A stretch of DNA of 64,000 bases from Pacificibacter marinus (GCF_018860665.1 NZ_JAHKPK010000011.1:21540-85539), one strand, 5' to 3'. Numbered from the stretch's first letter, positions 9,201-17,611 are shown. The notes: generated by a model from the letters alone, not told the origin. Made by a program: numbers and translations.

Positions 9201-9847
9201 CCGCGCATGACCTCAAGACGATGACGCAGCGAGGTTTGCAGATGTGCTTCAGCACTCGCGCCTGCGGCTTCGACATCGCCATTGCGGATCGCGTCTATGA
9301 TGTCTTGGTGCTGTCTGCATACCGTTGAAATTCGCGCCTCATCCGCGAGGGTCGTGGGCCCGAGCAACATCAAGGCATTGTTCAACGCGCGGGCTGATTC
9401 AAGTAAAAAACGGTTGCGCGTCGCCAGATAAATGCAACGGTGGAACTGTTGATTGATCGACGCCGCCTGTGCAGGCGCATTCAGTGTCTTTGCGATTTCT
9501 GCATTCAGGTCTTCAAGTTCATCTATTTCCGCGGCGATAGCATGTTTGGCTGCCATTTCTGCTGCTGTGCGTTCCAGCACCAATCGCATTTCATACAGTT
9601 CGACCACCTCTGTACGGCTCAAGGCACGCACCACAGCCCCTAAACGTGGACGATGCTCAACAATTCCGTCGGCTTCCAGCTTGCGCAGGGCTTCGCGGAC
9701 TGGGGTACGCGATAGGGACAAACGGGCCGCCACATCTTCTTCACGTAGGCGATCATGAGGTTGGAAGACCCCAGATCTGATCGCATCAAGCAACCGTGCA
9801 TAAGCGATACCGCCTTGCGACATGTCTGTTGAGTTTGACTTTGGCAT
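9197..9847 (-). CDS. GntR-family (FadR/FCD type) transcriptional regulator
   Basis: The N-terminal winged helix contains GVFQPHDRLREEDVAARL and SRTPVREALRKLEADG, typical of GntR proteins. The C-terminal all-helical FCD effector domain has the metal/ligand signature with NQQFHRCIYLATRN. The ATG at 9847 gives 216 residues. A longer frame to 9913 would read through the perfect palindrome just upstream and is rejected. It is cotranscribed with the AbrB-family gene and is probably autoregulated through the palindrome at 9859-9884. FCD effectors are often carboxylic acids, which agrees with the neighbours. Confidence 0.88.
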   Translation of the reverse strand: MPKSNSTDMSQGGIAYARLLDAIRSGVFQPHDRLREEDVAARLSLSRTPVREALRKLEADGIVEHRPRLGAVVRALSRTEVVELYEMRLVLERTAAEMAAKHAIAAEIDELEDLNAEIAKTLNAPAQAASINQQFHRCIYLATRNRFLLESARALNNALMLLGPTTLADEARISTVCRQHQDIIDAIRNGDVEAAGASAEAHLQTSLRHRLEVMRG

Positions 9848-9858
9848 CTTGGATTCCC

Positions 9859-9884
9859 ATATTGTATCCGCTTGGATACAATAT
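9859..9884. promoter_or_regulatory. Operator palindrome of the gntR-abrB operon
   Basis: Perfect 11-bp arms (ATATTGTATCC at 9859-9869 and GGATACAATAT at 9874-9884) flank a 4-bp spacer, ending 12 bp before the regulator ATG. The GTATCC/GGATAC core fits FadR-subfamily operators, and a bound repressor here would block its own operon. Autoregulation is inferred. Confidence 0.7.
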
Positions 9885-9951
9885 TTGATAAAGAAGGATT
9901 CCCTCAATGTCAAAAAGGAATATCGATGTTGGTATTTTCACGCGCCTTAAT

Positions 9952-10062
9952 TCAAGCGCCAATCGCAAGTCGTATCGCGAATGCGATAACGGCTAAAATC
10001 AGAACACTGATAATCCAGAGACCAATAAACCAGCCAACACGCTTAACGGTTTTCGACAGCAT
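9952..10062 (-). CDS. CydX-like small subunit of cytochrome bd (DUF2474-like)
   Basis: A 36-residue open frame begins with ATG at 10062, overlapping the cydB stop in the sequence TGATG. The product starts MLSKTVKRVGWF and continues as one hydrophobic helix of about 22 residues ending AIRLAIGA. This size, topology and position match the single-span accessory subunits (CydX, CydS or DUF2474 proteins) that stabilise bd oxidases. The stop-start overlap implies translation coupled to cydB. It is short enough that gene finders may skip it. Identification rests on position and topology more than on residue identity. Confidence 0.75.
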   Translation of the reverse strand: MLSKTVKRVGWFIGLWIISVLILAVIAFAIRLAIGA

Positions 10063-11063
10063 CAGTGATAGCCCTCATCAGGATCGATTTTCCCGCGAAA
10101 GACCCAGTATGCATATGCTGTATAGGCAAGGATCATAGGCACAAGAACCACCGTACCGACAAGCGCAAACAACAGACTGGACTCTGGTGCGGCAGCTTCT
10201 TTGATCGTCAGACTCGGCGGCACGATGTTGGGATAGAAACTGATCCCGATTCCAATAAAGCACAAAACAAACAAAACCAGTGCAGCAAAGAACGGTTGCG
10301 CATCTTTATCCGCTTTTAGTCCCGAGAAGAATGCCCATGCTGTTACAAGTACCGCGCTTGGCATCAGAACACTTAGGATACTACCGGGCAGATTGAACCA
10401 ACGGTGAAAGTAGATCGGATCCTGAAACGGCGTCAGCAGACTGGCAAGACCAATAAACCCTAATGTCGCCACGGCAAGCCATCGTGCATACCCCTGCATT
10501 TTGCGTTGCAGCCCGCCCTCGGTTTTGAGGATAATCCACGTTGATCCGAGCAAAGCGTAGCCGATCACAACGGCCAAACCTGTTAAGACAGAAAACCCGC
10601 TCAGCCAGTCCCACCAGCCGCCAGCGTAAGCGCGGTCTTTGTATTCGATACCCTGTACCAAGGCACCAAGGGCGATGCCCTGCATGAATGCGGCCACGAC
10701 TGAGCCGCCAAAGAATGCCACGTCCCAAACCGGTTTCCAGCGTTTGGTCCGCCAGCGGTATTCAAAGGCAACCCCGCGAAAAATCAAAGCCAAAAGCATC
10801 AAGATGATAGGCATGTAAAGCGCTGGCATCACAACTGCATAGGCTAGCGGAAACACCGCAAACAGCCCGCCGCCGCCAAGCACCAACCATGTCTCATTGC
10901 CGTCCCAAATCGGGGCAATGGAATTCATCATCGTCGCCTTTTCCCGCTCGTCATCCGCGAAAGGAAACAAGATACCAACACCTAAATCAAATCCATCAAG
11001 GATCACGTAGGTCAAGACAGCAAAGGCGATAATGCCGGCCCAGATAAAGGAAAGTTCAAACAT
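10062..11063 (-). CDS. cydB: Cytochrome bd-type (CIO) ubiquinol oxidase subunit II
   Basis: A 333-residue membrane protein with about eight to nine transmembrane segments. The N-terminal FELSFIWAGIIAFAVL and DGFDLGVGILFP are hallmarks of CydB/CioB, as is PIWDGNETWLV. It pairs with subunit I to form the quinol oxidase that reduces oxygen to water in the inner membrane. The short length is typical of the CIO subtype. The gene follows cydA after 11 bp and overlaps the small subunit by one base. Confidence 0.93.
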   Translation of the reverse strand: MFELSFIWAGIIAFAVLTYVILDGFDLGVGILFPFADDEREKATMMNSIAPIWDGNETWLVLGGGGLFAVFPLAYAVVMPALYMPIILMLLALIFRGVAFEYRWRTKRWKPVWDVAFFGGSVVAAFMQGIALGALVQGIEYKDRAYAGGWWDWLSGFSVLTGLAVVIGYALLGSTWIILKTEGGLQRKMQGYARWLAVATLGFIGLASLLTPFQDPIYFHRWFNLPGSILSVLMPSAVLVTAWAFFSGLKADKDAQPFFAALVLFVLCFIGIGISFYPNIVPPSLTIKEAAAPESSLLFALVGTVVLVPMILAYTAYAYWVFRGKIDPDEGYH

Positions 11064-11074
11064 AGCAAAATACC

Positions 11075-12484
11075 TTATTCACTTGGATGTGCGTCTGGAT
11101 GTTTTTGGGTGATTTGTGTGCTGCCTGCCGTGCGGATCGGTCCGTCTTTGAGGCCCAGATGCGGTGTCGCGGCGGGTTTATTCATCATCCGCAAGAGGTA
11201 AAATGTGCCCGCGCCGAAGACAAAGAAATACACCACAATAAAAGCAAGCAAAGACGCCGCCACCGCCGGTGCAGCAACTGGCGCAAGGCTGTCGCTGGTC
11301 CGCAGCACCCCATATACGGTGAAAGGCTGACGCCCGACCTCGGTTGTCACCCAGCCCGCTAACACCGCAACGAAACCCATTGGCCCCATCACAATTGCGG
11401 CGCGGTGCAGCATGGGCGTGTCATACAAACGACCACGGTAACGCCGCCAAGCGGCCCATACCCCAAAGCCCAGCATCGCCATTCCAAGACCAACCATCAC
11501 GCGAAAGCTCCAAAAAACGATAGCGACTGGCGGTTCGTCTGCGTCTGGAATGGTATCCAAGCCATTCAATGGCGCACCCCATTTGTGTTTCAGGATAAGA
11601 CTGGAAAGCTGAGGAATTTCTATCGCATAGTCGATCCGCTTTTCAGTCGGGTTTGGAATGCCGAATAATATCAATGGCGCGCCGTGTGGGTGACTGTCAT
11701 AATGCCCTTCCATCGCCATCACCTTTGCCGGCTGGTGTTCTAACGTGTTGAGACCATGGAAATCGCCCGCCAAAATTTGCAACGGGGCAACGATTATGAG
11801 CATCCACATGGCCATAGAAAACATTCGGCGCGCGGGCGCATCGGTCCGGTTACGCAAAAGATGCAACCCGCCAACGCCGCCGACAACAAGCGCTGTTGTA
11901 AGATACGCCGCCAAAACCATATGAACCAATCGATAAGGAAAGGATGGATTGAAAACGATGGCCCACCAGTCTTCTGGCACAAACTGTCCAAGCGCGTTTA
12001 TGCTGTAACCTGTGGGCGTCTGCATCCATGAATTCACGGACAAAATCCATGTGGCCGACATCAGCGTGCCAAAAGCCACCATTGCTGTGGCGAACATGTG
12101 CAGTTTATCTCCCACCCGCTCGCGGCCAAACAGCATGATACCCAGAAAACCGGCCTCAAGAAAGAAAGCCGAAAGCACCTCATAGGCCATGAGTGGGCCA
12201 AGCACAGGACCGGTCTTGTCCGAGAACACAGACCAATTCGTGCCAAACTGGTACGACATCACGATCCCGGATACGACGCCCATCCCAAACGCGACCGCAA
12301 AAATCTTTTTCCAATAGGTGAAAAGCGTCAGATATGTTGCGTCGCGGGTACGCAACCACAGCGCATTCAATACGGCCAGATAACTGGCGAGACCGATCGA
12401 AAATGCCGGGAAAATGATATGAAACGACACCGTGAACGCAAATTGCATCCGCGCGAGGGTTTCAGCGTTTAAACTGTCAAACAT
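11075..12484 (-). CDS. cydA: Cytochrome bd-type (CIO) ubiquinol oxidase subunit I
   Basis: A 469-residue haem-binding subunit. Visible conserved elements are the haem-ligand His region SFHIIFPAFSIGLA near the N-terminus, the glutamates of MAYEVLSAFFLEAGFLG, the second His in YRLVHMVLAAYL, the quinol-site residues of HQPAKVMAMEG, and GRQPFTVYGVLRT near the C-terminus. The stretch after the Q-site motif is short, placing it in the CIO (short Q-loop) group, which is often cyanide-tolerant and less sensitive to nitric oxide. It heads the cydA-cydB-small subunit operon and is divergent from an NsrR-like gene, suggesting control by nitrosative stress. Confidence 0.93.
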   Translation of the reverse strand: MFDSLNAETLARMQFAFTVSFHIIFPAFSIGLASYLAVLNALWLRTRDATYLTLFTYWKKIFAVAFGMGVVSGIVMSYQFGTNWSVFSDKTGPVLGPLMAYEVLSAFFLEAGFLGIMLFGRERVGDKLHMFATAMVAFGTLMSATWILSVNSWMQTPTGYSINALGQFVPEDWWAIVFNPSFPYRLVHMVLAAYLTTALVVGGVGGLHLLRNRTDAPARRMFSMAMWMLIIVAPLQILAGDFHGLNTLEHQPAKVMAMEGHYDSHPHGAPLILFGIPNPTEKRIDYAIEIPQLSSLILKHKWGAPLNGLDTIPDADEPPVAIVFWSFRVMVGLGMAMLGFGVWAAWRRYRGRLYDTPMLHRAAIVMGPMGFVAVLAGWVTTEVGRQPFTVYGVLRTSDSLAPVAAPAVAASLLAFIVVYFFVFGAGTFYLLRMMNKPAATPHLGLKDGPIRTAGSTQITQKHPDAHPSE

Positions 12485-12664
12485 GGGCGTCTCCGACGTT
12501 TGTGTTTAGGGTGCAGTAATCTGTTGACCTCAGCGCTGCCTCCCATGTGCAGCACCCCAATCTAACATGCATTACAAACAAATCGTTCATCGGCGGCTTA
12601 ACTATATTGATTTACTAAAGCAATATTTTTGATATATCTTTTGCTGCGGCAATAGGATGCACCA
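12485..12664. promoter_or_regulatory. Divergent cydA/nsrR promoter region
   Basis: This 180-bp AT-rich gap separates cydA from nsrR. It holds ATATTG (12605-12610) and CAATAT (12622-12627) as inverted 6-mers, and an ATGCATT element near 12569 resembling an NsrR half-site. No complete NsrR or FNR box could be assigned by eye. Confidence 0.4.
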
Positions 12665-13129
12665 ATGAAATTGACGAGCTATACAAACTTTGCCCTGCGG
12701 TCTTTGCAGCTTGCGGCGCTCAAATCGCCCGAGCTTGTGCGCATCAATGATGTCGCACGCATTCACAACCTATCGCGGCCGCACATCATGAAGATCGTGC
12801 ATGAATTGGGTAAGGCGGGCTATCTTGAGACAGTGCGTGGTCGGGGGGGCGGTTTTCGTCTGGCACGCCCGGCGCAGGACATTATCGTTGGGGAAATCGT
12901 CCGGCTCACTGAGGGATCTATGGATGTTGTCGAATGCTTCAATCCTGAAAAAAACACCTGTTCATTGATTGGTATATGTGTGCTGTCACGCAAGATGCAG
13001 GAGGCAACAGCAGCCTTCATGGCCGTGCTGAATAATCTTACAATTGCCGACATCGCCGCCAATAAGGGACAATTGATGGAGCGGATCGCGCCACTGGAAC
13101 TTCCCGATAAAGAAATGACACCGTCCTGA
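12665..13129 (+). CDS. nsrR: Rrf2-family Fe-S regulator, NsrR-like
   Basis: A 154-residue Rrf2 protein. The N-terminal winged helix includes LTSYTNFALRSL and LSRPHIMKIVHELGK, followed by the family wing GRGGGFRLA. Cys91, Cys99 and Cys105 give the C-x7-C-x5-C spacing seen in the Bacillus NsrR iron-sulfur sensor. NsrR proteins lose repression when nitric oxide attacks the cluster. The divergent CIO oxidase is a plausible target, since bd oxidases sustain respiration under NO. IscR or RsrR relatives are alternatives, but the Cys spacing and neighbour favour NsrR. Confidence 0.82.
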   Translation: MKLTSYTNFALRSLQLAALKSPELVRINDVARIHNLSRPHIMKIVHELGKAGYLETVRGRGGGFRLARPAQDIIVGEIVRLTEGSMDVVECFNPEKNTCSLIGICVLSRKMQEATAAFMAVLNNLTIADIAANKGQLMERIAPLELPDKEMTPS

Positions 13130-13433
13130 CGGAGTTCCGCCCAAAACAGCTTTTTTGCAACATTCACATGCATAACAATCAGAGTTGGCAAGGCACGTAC
13201 CATGTCACCAGTCTATGGTCGCTTGTATAAAAAGCGGCCAGTGTCGAATTGATGTCGCTAAATTAATTATTCTGACGAGGCTGCTTGAAACTGATCCGTT
13301 AGAATGTGCCCAGCCTCGCCAAATTATCGTATAATCGATGTTATGTAAAAATAATCTCATTTAGTCCGACGACCTTAGTAAACTCGTTCAAGCCCAAGTT
13401 CGCACTGTTTGATAAACACCGTCCCCATACAGG
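13130..13433. other. Intergenic region with a long-loop inverted repeat
   Basis: No coding sequence was found in these 304 bp. An 8-bp perfect inverted repeat (CGAGGCTG at 13276-13283, CAGCCTCG at 13311-13318) encloses 27 nt of loop. The rest is AT-rich and borders the decayed region that follows. Confidence 0.5.
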
Positions 13434-13573
13434 CTATATTTTGCTCAATAGGTTGCTGACCGACGCCTTTGCATCGCCGTAAAACATCCGCGTGTTTTCT
13501 TTGTAGAACAACGGGTTTTCGATACCGGAGTAACCGGTGCCTTGACCACGTTTAGACACGAACACTGTAAATA
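13434..13573 (-). pseudogene. pntB: pntB (transhydrogenase beta) 3' fragment
   Basis: The minus strand encodes about 45 residues matching the extreme C-terminus of NAD(P) transhydrogenase subunit beta, including GYSGIENPLFYKENT, FYGDAKASVSNLL and a natural stop (TAG) at 13436-13434. Its upstream edge coincides with the end of the IS481-family element, so it cannot be expressed as PntB. A second piece of the same gene, encoding the NADP-binding PGYG loop, lies at 15351-15425 in the same orientation. Confidence 0.75.
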
Positions 13574-14418
13574 TGTACGGACTCTCGGGACACTTCCTGT
13601 AAATTACCCAATTTTGGGTGGAGGAAGTTTTTATGACGAACGAAGAACGTGACATTCAACGCAAGCTGAGAGTGCTCCAGCATGCTGAGAAGATCGGCAA
13701 TGTACGCAAAGCATGCCGGTATTTTTGGGGTTGGGAGATCCAGCTTTTATAGATGGCGGGATGCCTATCAAAAGCATGGGGAGGCTGGCTTGAAGAATGC
13801 CAAATCAATTCCGAAGAACCCGGCCAATCAAACACCTGCTGAAATCGTCGAGAAGGTTCTGTATCTGCGCCGCAAGTATCACTTGGGGCCCATAAGGATC
13901 GTCTGGTATATGGCACGTTACCACGGCATCAAAATCTCAGATGCCAGGGTCTACCGTATCCTCAGACGCAACGGCCTTAACCGGTTGCCCAGAGGCACAC
14001 GAATGCGCAAGCTGCATACCAAGTGATATCACAAGCAGGTTCCAATACACCGCGATCGACGATGCAACCAGAGTTCGCGCCCTCAAGGTCTACGATAAAC
14101 ATACGCAGGCAAACGCCATCGACTTCATTGACCACATCATCGAAAAGTTCCCGTTTCGCATTCGTGAAGTGCGCACGGATAATGGCCACGAGTTTCAGGC
14201 CAAGTTCCATTGGCATGTCGAAGATCTCGGGATCAGGCACGCCTACATCAAACGCGGCACACCGCAATTGAACGGCAAAGTCGAGCGATCCCACCGTTCC
14301 GATCAACAAGAGTTCTACAACTTCGCCAGGCCGCACGGTGCCCACAACGGACAAACCCCTTACGAGGCGCTCAGAGACAAGCTACAGTAACCCCACAAGT
14401 GTCCCGCGGGTCCGTCTA
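13574..14418 (+). mobile_element. Degenerate IS481-family insertion sequence
   Basis: About 845 bp bounded by imperfect terminal inverted repeats. The left is ACGGACTCTCGGGACACTT (13577-13595); the right is its near-complement at 14397-14415, with two mismatches over 19 bp. The transposase inside is an IS481-type DDE enzyme broken at several points. The left end abuts the pntB tail and the right end abuts an MFS gene fragment. No clear target duplication was seen, as expected if flanking DNA has been rearranged. Confidence 0.75.
13633..14390 (+). pseudogene. IS481-family transposase, frameshifted and internally deleted
   Basis: The start (ATG at 13633, GGAGGAAG ahead of it) opens with MTNEERDIQRKLRVLQHAEK, a helix-turn-helix region. 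The frame breaks at the T run 13722-13726, where one extra T would explain it, and resumes as GVGRSSFYRWRDAY. A TGA at 14024 interrupts YHKQ. The catalytic domain then resumes as RFQYTAIDDATR and contains EVRTDNGHEF and the rve end NFARPHGAHNG. Residues expected between YHKQVP and RFQYT, and between QEFY and YNF, are absent. Both gaps sit at short repeats (AGGTTCC and AGTTCTAC). The gene is inactive. Confidence 0.85.
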
Positions 14419-15030
14419 GGTTACACCCGTGCGGTCGTTTTGATAAATCCAAGGTTCGCCTATCTCCTTGTGATCTTTGCTGCCGCTCCGATGTGCATAA
14501 TGGCATTCTTCGGAATTTCGCCTTACGTTTATGTTGACAGGTTCGGGATGTCTGAACATGCCTTCAGTGTTATCTTCGCGTTCAACGCGGCCTGTGGAAT
14601 GATTGGTCCTGCACTTTACCTAAAACTTTCCCGAGTTATTCCGGTCCCAAGCATCATTCTGGGGTGCTTTGGGATCATGGCTATCGGTGGGTTAGTGATG
14701 CTATCCTTTGGAAGCCTATCGCCATTTATTTTTGCCGCAGTCGCCGCCACGACAACAGTTGCAGTGATCATCGTGCGCGTTCCAGGGGCTAACTTGCTTC
14801 TTGATCAACAAGTGGGTGATACTGGATCGGCGGCAGCCCTCATTCAGTTCAGCGCAACCCTTATGGGGGCAGCCGGCATCCAGATCGTAACGCTCAATTC
14901 AGGCGACCTCATTGCGAACTACGGCATCCTATTAATTGTGATCGGAGCGATTTGCACGACCTTGTGGCTATTCGTCAGAAATCGCTCCTTTGTCACAGAT
15001 AATATTGTTCACCTGACGAACAGACTGTGA
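14416..15030 (+). pseudogene. MFS drug-efflux gene (Bcr/CflA-like), C-terminal half
   Basis: After the insertion sequence an open frame of about 200 residues encodes six hydrophobic segments, beginning LINPRFAYLLVIFAAAPM and ending at TNRL. This corresponds to transmembrane helices 7-12 of a Bcr/CflA-type multidrug transporter of about 400 residues. Helices 1-6 are missing, and the frame runs back into the transposase with no start of its own. The parent gene was therefore truncated at the IS end. A perfect 8-bp hairpin (15143-15162) lies downstream. Confidence 0.7.
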
Positions 15031-15190
15031 TCGGTCGCACCATCTCTGGTCGATATGATACCTTCACAAGTATCGATTGGCAGGATTGAGTATTACGCAC
15101 AATAGCGGCGGGACACCGATATGCCCACTATTCTTTGACCAACGTTGGATCGAAATCCAACGGGCTTCATCAACCGCACCTGACAAAGCG

Positions 15191-15352
15191 TGGGATGCCC
15201 CCTCTAAAGTAGTTCACCCACTGGGATATGTTTATCCCGATTTCAGGAGGACCACAGGATGGCTGGAAAACGAGTGAAGCCCAAAGATATCGTGCTGAAA
15301 CTGCGACAATTTGCAGTTTTTGCAAGGACAAGGAAGGTCGACGGAGGAAGCT
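15191..15352 (+). mobile_element. IS3-family element, 5' remnant with start of orfA
   Basis: The segment starts TGGGATGCCCCC, continues AAAGTAGTTCACCC as at the left end of many IS3-group elements, and is followed by AGGAGG and the ATG at 15259. The protein begins MAGKRVKPKDIVLKLRQ, the start of an IS3 OrfA. One extra base then shifts the frame, after which LQGQGRSTEEA is readable. It stops abruptly at the pntB fragment. Only the first ~160 bp survive and the right end is absent. Confidence 0.65.
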
Positions 15353-15425
15353 GCGCCTGTACCACGGCCATACCGTAACCCGGTATGATGATAACGCCAT
15401 CCTTGTCAGAGGTCAGATCAGTCAT
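15351..15425 (-). pseudogene. pntB: pntB internal fragment (NADP-binding loop)
   Basis: The minus strand reads GVIIIPGYGMAVVQAQ, the nucleotide-binding motif of domain III in transhydrogenase subunit beta, normally about 140 residues before the C-terminus found at 13434. The frame joins IS3 sequence directly after AQAQ-type residues. Upstream residues do not align clearly, so the fragment may be only ~25 codons long. Confidence 0.6.
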
Positions 15426-15627
15426 CAGCGGGCGGATCTTGGTAGCGTAAAGTGTCGATGCTTGCGCGGCCATCGGTGATGGGCTGCCGCAAATTCAGGT
15501 AAGGAAACGGAAGCGTAGCCACCAAAGGTTGCGCCCTCTGCCTGTTCTTCCTCGCACCCTTTGCGAGCAGCCTGCCACAGGTGCAGGCCGCCTAAATTGG
15601 TCAGCATCGGATTTCAGCTTTTGACAT
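15426..15627 (-). pseudogene. Broken gene of unknown function downstream of BKACE gene
   Basis: An ATG at 15627 with AAAGGGA ahead of it opens MSKAEIR, then hits a stop. Shifting one base gives MLTNLGGLHLWQAARKG and continues to about 15480. The position, 15 bp after the BKACE stop and on the same strand, suggests that it was the last gene of that operon. I do not recognise the family. A frameshift and loss of the 3' end are apparent. Confidence 0.4.
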
Positions 15628-15641
15628 GGCTGATCCCTTTG

Positions 15642-16580
15642 CTAAAAATTGACCCGATCGCCGCCCTTCAGATCCAAAATCTCGCGTGCCTCGTCCGGAG
15701 TGGCGACCTCACAGCCCAGATCCTCAACGATACGGCGGATCTTGGCGACCTGCTGCGCGTTGCTTTGCGCCAGCTTGCCGCGTGAGATAAACAGGCTGTC
15801 TTCAAGGCCAACGCGAACGTGGCCACCCATCTGGCTGGCCGTGGTGCCCAGCGTCATTTGCGATCCACCCGCGCCCAGAACCGACCAGCGGTAATCGTCG
15901 CCAAACAGACGATCGGCGGTGCGTTTCATAAAGATCAGATTGTCGATCTCAGGGCCAATCCCGCCCAGAATACCAAAGATGAACTGGATAAAGACAGGCG
16001 CTTTGAAAAGGCCGATATCCATACAAAATTTCAGGTTATACAAGTGGCCCACATCATAGCATTCGTGTTCAAATTTCACGTCATGGGGGGCTAGAGTTTC
16101 GGCAGCTTCTTTGATGTCTTTAAAGGTATTGCGGAAGATATTACCGTCCGAATTGGCAACGTAATCCTTTTCCCAATCAAACTTCCAATCTTCATCTTTG
16201 TAACGGTTGGCGAGCGGATGAAACGAGAAGTTCATCGACCCCATGTTCATCGAACACATTTCCGGGGAAAACGTTTTCGCAGGATTGATCCGGTCCTGAA
16301 TCGACAACGTCAACGATCCGCCCGTTGAGATATTCACAACTGCATCCGTCGCCTGTTTGATGCGTGGCAGAAACGGCGCGAAATCGTCGATTGCGACGGA
16401 CGGCGCGCCCGTTTCATTGTCGCGTGCGTGTAGGTGCAAGATAGATGCCCCCGCCTCTGCGGCATCTAGCGCCTGCTTGGCAATATCGTCATACGTGAAA
16501 GGCAGAGCATCAGACATCGTTGGGGTGTGAATGGCCCCTGTGATCGCGCAGGTGATGATGGTTTTTTGCTTCTTGGCCAT
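15642..16580 (-). CDS. BKACE-family beta-keto acid cleavage enzyme
   Basis: A 312-residue TIM-barrel protein of the DUF849/BKACE family. The zinc ligands are the HxH pair His49/His51 in ILHLHARD. Other family motifs are VNISTGGS near residue 82 and the C-terminal GGHVRVGLEDSL. Characterised members condense a beta-keto acid with acetyl-CoA, giving acetoacetate and a new acyl-CoA; examples act on 3-keto-5-aminohexanoate or dehydrocarnitine. The operon also encodes a 3-hydroxyacyl-CoA-type dehydrogenase, which could make the beta-keto acid from a beta-hydroxy acid. The natural substrate here is unknown. Confidence 0.88.
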   Translation of the reverse strand: MAKKQKTIITCAITGAIHTPTMSDALPFTYDDIAKQALDAAEAGASILHLHARDNETGAPSVAIDDFAPFLPRIKQATDAVVNISTGGSLTLSIQDRINPAKTFSPEMCSMNMGSMNFSFHPLANRYKDEDWKFDWEKDYVANSDGNIFRNTFKDIKEAAETLAPHDVKFEHECYDVGHLYNLKFCMDIGLFKAPVFIQFIFGILGGIGPEIDNLIFMKRTADRLFGDDYRWSVLGAGGSQMTLGTTASQMGGHVRVGLEDSLFISRGKLAQSNAQQVAKIRRIVEDLGCEVATPDEAREILDLKGGDRVNF

Positions 16581-16582
16581 GC

Positions 16583-17611
16583 TTAGGCTCCTTTAGACGA
16601 ATTGGATTGTTTGACGCGGAAACTCAGTGGGAACAGTTCCAGATTAAAGCGTGCACGAATGAGCCCCCAGATGCCGTTTGGGGCCTTGAGCATGATGACA
16701 ATCGCGACCACCCCCAGCACCATCAGGTAAATAGTACCCAGATCGGCGAGCGTTTCGCGCAGGGCAAAGAAGATCAGCGTGCCGATGATCGGCCCCTCGA
16801 TTGTGCCAATGCCGCCAATCACGACGATGAAGATGACGAATGCCGTCCAGTCGTTCACCGAAAATGCCGCGTCCGGCGAGATGCGCAGTTTCTGCAAAAA
16901 GATCAATGCGCCGATCATCGTCGTCAGCGCCGCCGTCACGACGTAGACGATGAATTTGGTGCGCCAGATGTCGATACCAAGTGATCCGGCGGCCAGTTCA
17001 TTGTCGCGAATGGCCGTCAGCGCCAACCCGTTGCGAGACCGCAGGAACAAATAAACAGCCGCAATCACGATCACGGCGGATCCAAGCGCCAGCCAATAGC
17101 TGAGGGATTCACGCCCCGAGCGCGACTCTGACAACGACCTCACGATACCAACCGGCAAGGACGAACCCGATCCGCCACCAAGTGAACTGACTTGGGCAAA
17201 GGACAGGCGGAACACCTCTGCGATAACCCATGTGCCAATGGCGAAATAGGCGCCGCGAAGTCGGAAAATCAGCAGTGCGACGGGGATCGCAATGATCGCC
17301 CCAAGAACGCCTGCAACACCAATCGCGGCGACGGGATGCATCCCACCGAACATGGTCAGCGCAAACAGCATATAGCCGCCGAACCCAACGTAGGCCTGCT
17401 GCCCGACAGATACGAGGCCAGCATAGCCCGCCATCAAATTCCAAAGACTGGCCAGCGCGAGGTACAAAAACAGCTCGCCCATAAGGCGCATATCCGCACG
17501 GCCTGCCCACCAAGGGGCGGCGATCAGGACGATCATCACAAGGATGGCAATGATGGCTGCGGCCTTGGTCGCAGCAGAGCTACGGGTGACGTGAAAATCA
17601 GAGTGGTTCAT
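16583..17611 (-). CDS. Branched-chain-type ABC transporter permease (LivM-like)
   Basis: A 342-residue inner-membrane permease with eight to ten hydrophobic segments and the LivM signatures YAGLVSVGQQAYVGFGGY and GGIGTIEGPIIGTLI. The ATG at 17611 overlaps the LivH stop; the longer frame upstream is LivH read out of frame. Together with LivH, LivF, LivG and the binding protein it completes a HAAT-type importer. Such transporters carry amino acids, amides, aromatic acids or other small carboxylates. It lies 2 bp before the BKACE gene. Confidence 0.88.
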   Translation of the reverse strand: MNHSDFHVTRSSAATKAAAIIAILVMIVLIAAPWWAGRADMRLMGELFLYLALASLWNLMAGYAGLVSVGQQAYVGFGGYMLFALTMFGGMHPVAAIGVAGVLGAIIAIPVALLIFRLRGAYFAIGTWVIAEVFRLSFAQVSSLGGGSGSSLPVGIVRSLSESRSGRESLSYWLALGSAVIVIAAVYLFLRSRNGLALTAIRDNELAAGSLGIDIWRTKFIVYVVTAALTTMIGALIFLQKLRISPDAAFSVNDWTAFVIFIVVIGGIGTIEGPIIGTLIFFALRETLADLGTIYLMVLGVVAIVIMLKAPNGIWGLIRARFNLELFPLSFRVKQSNSSKGA

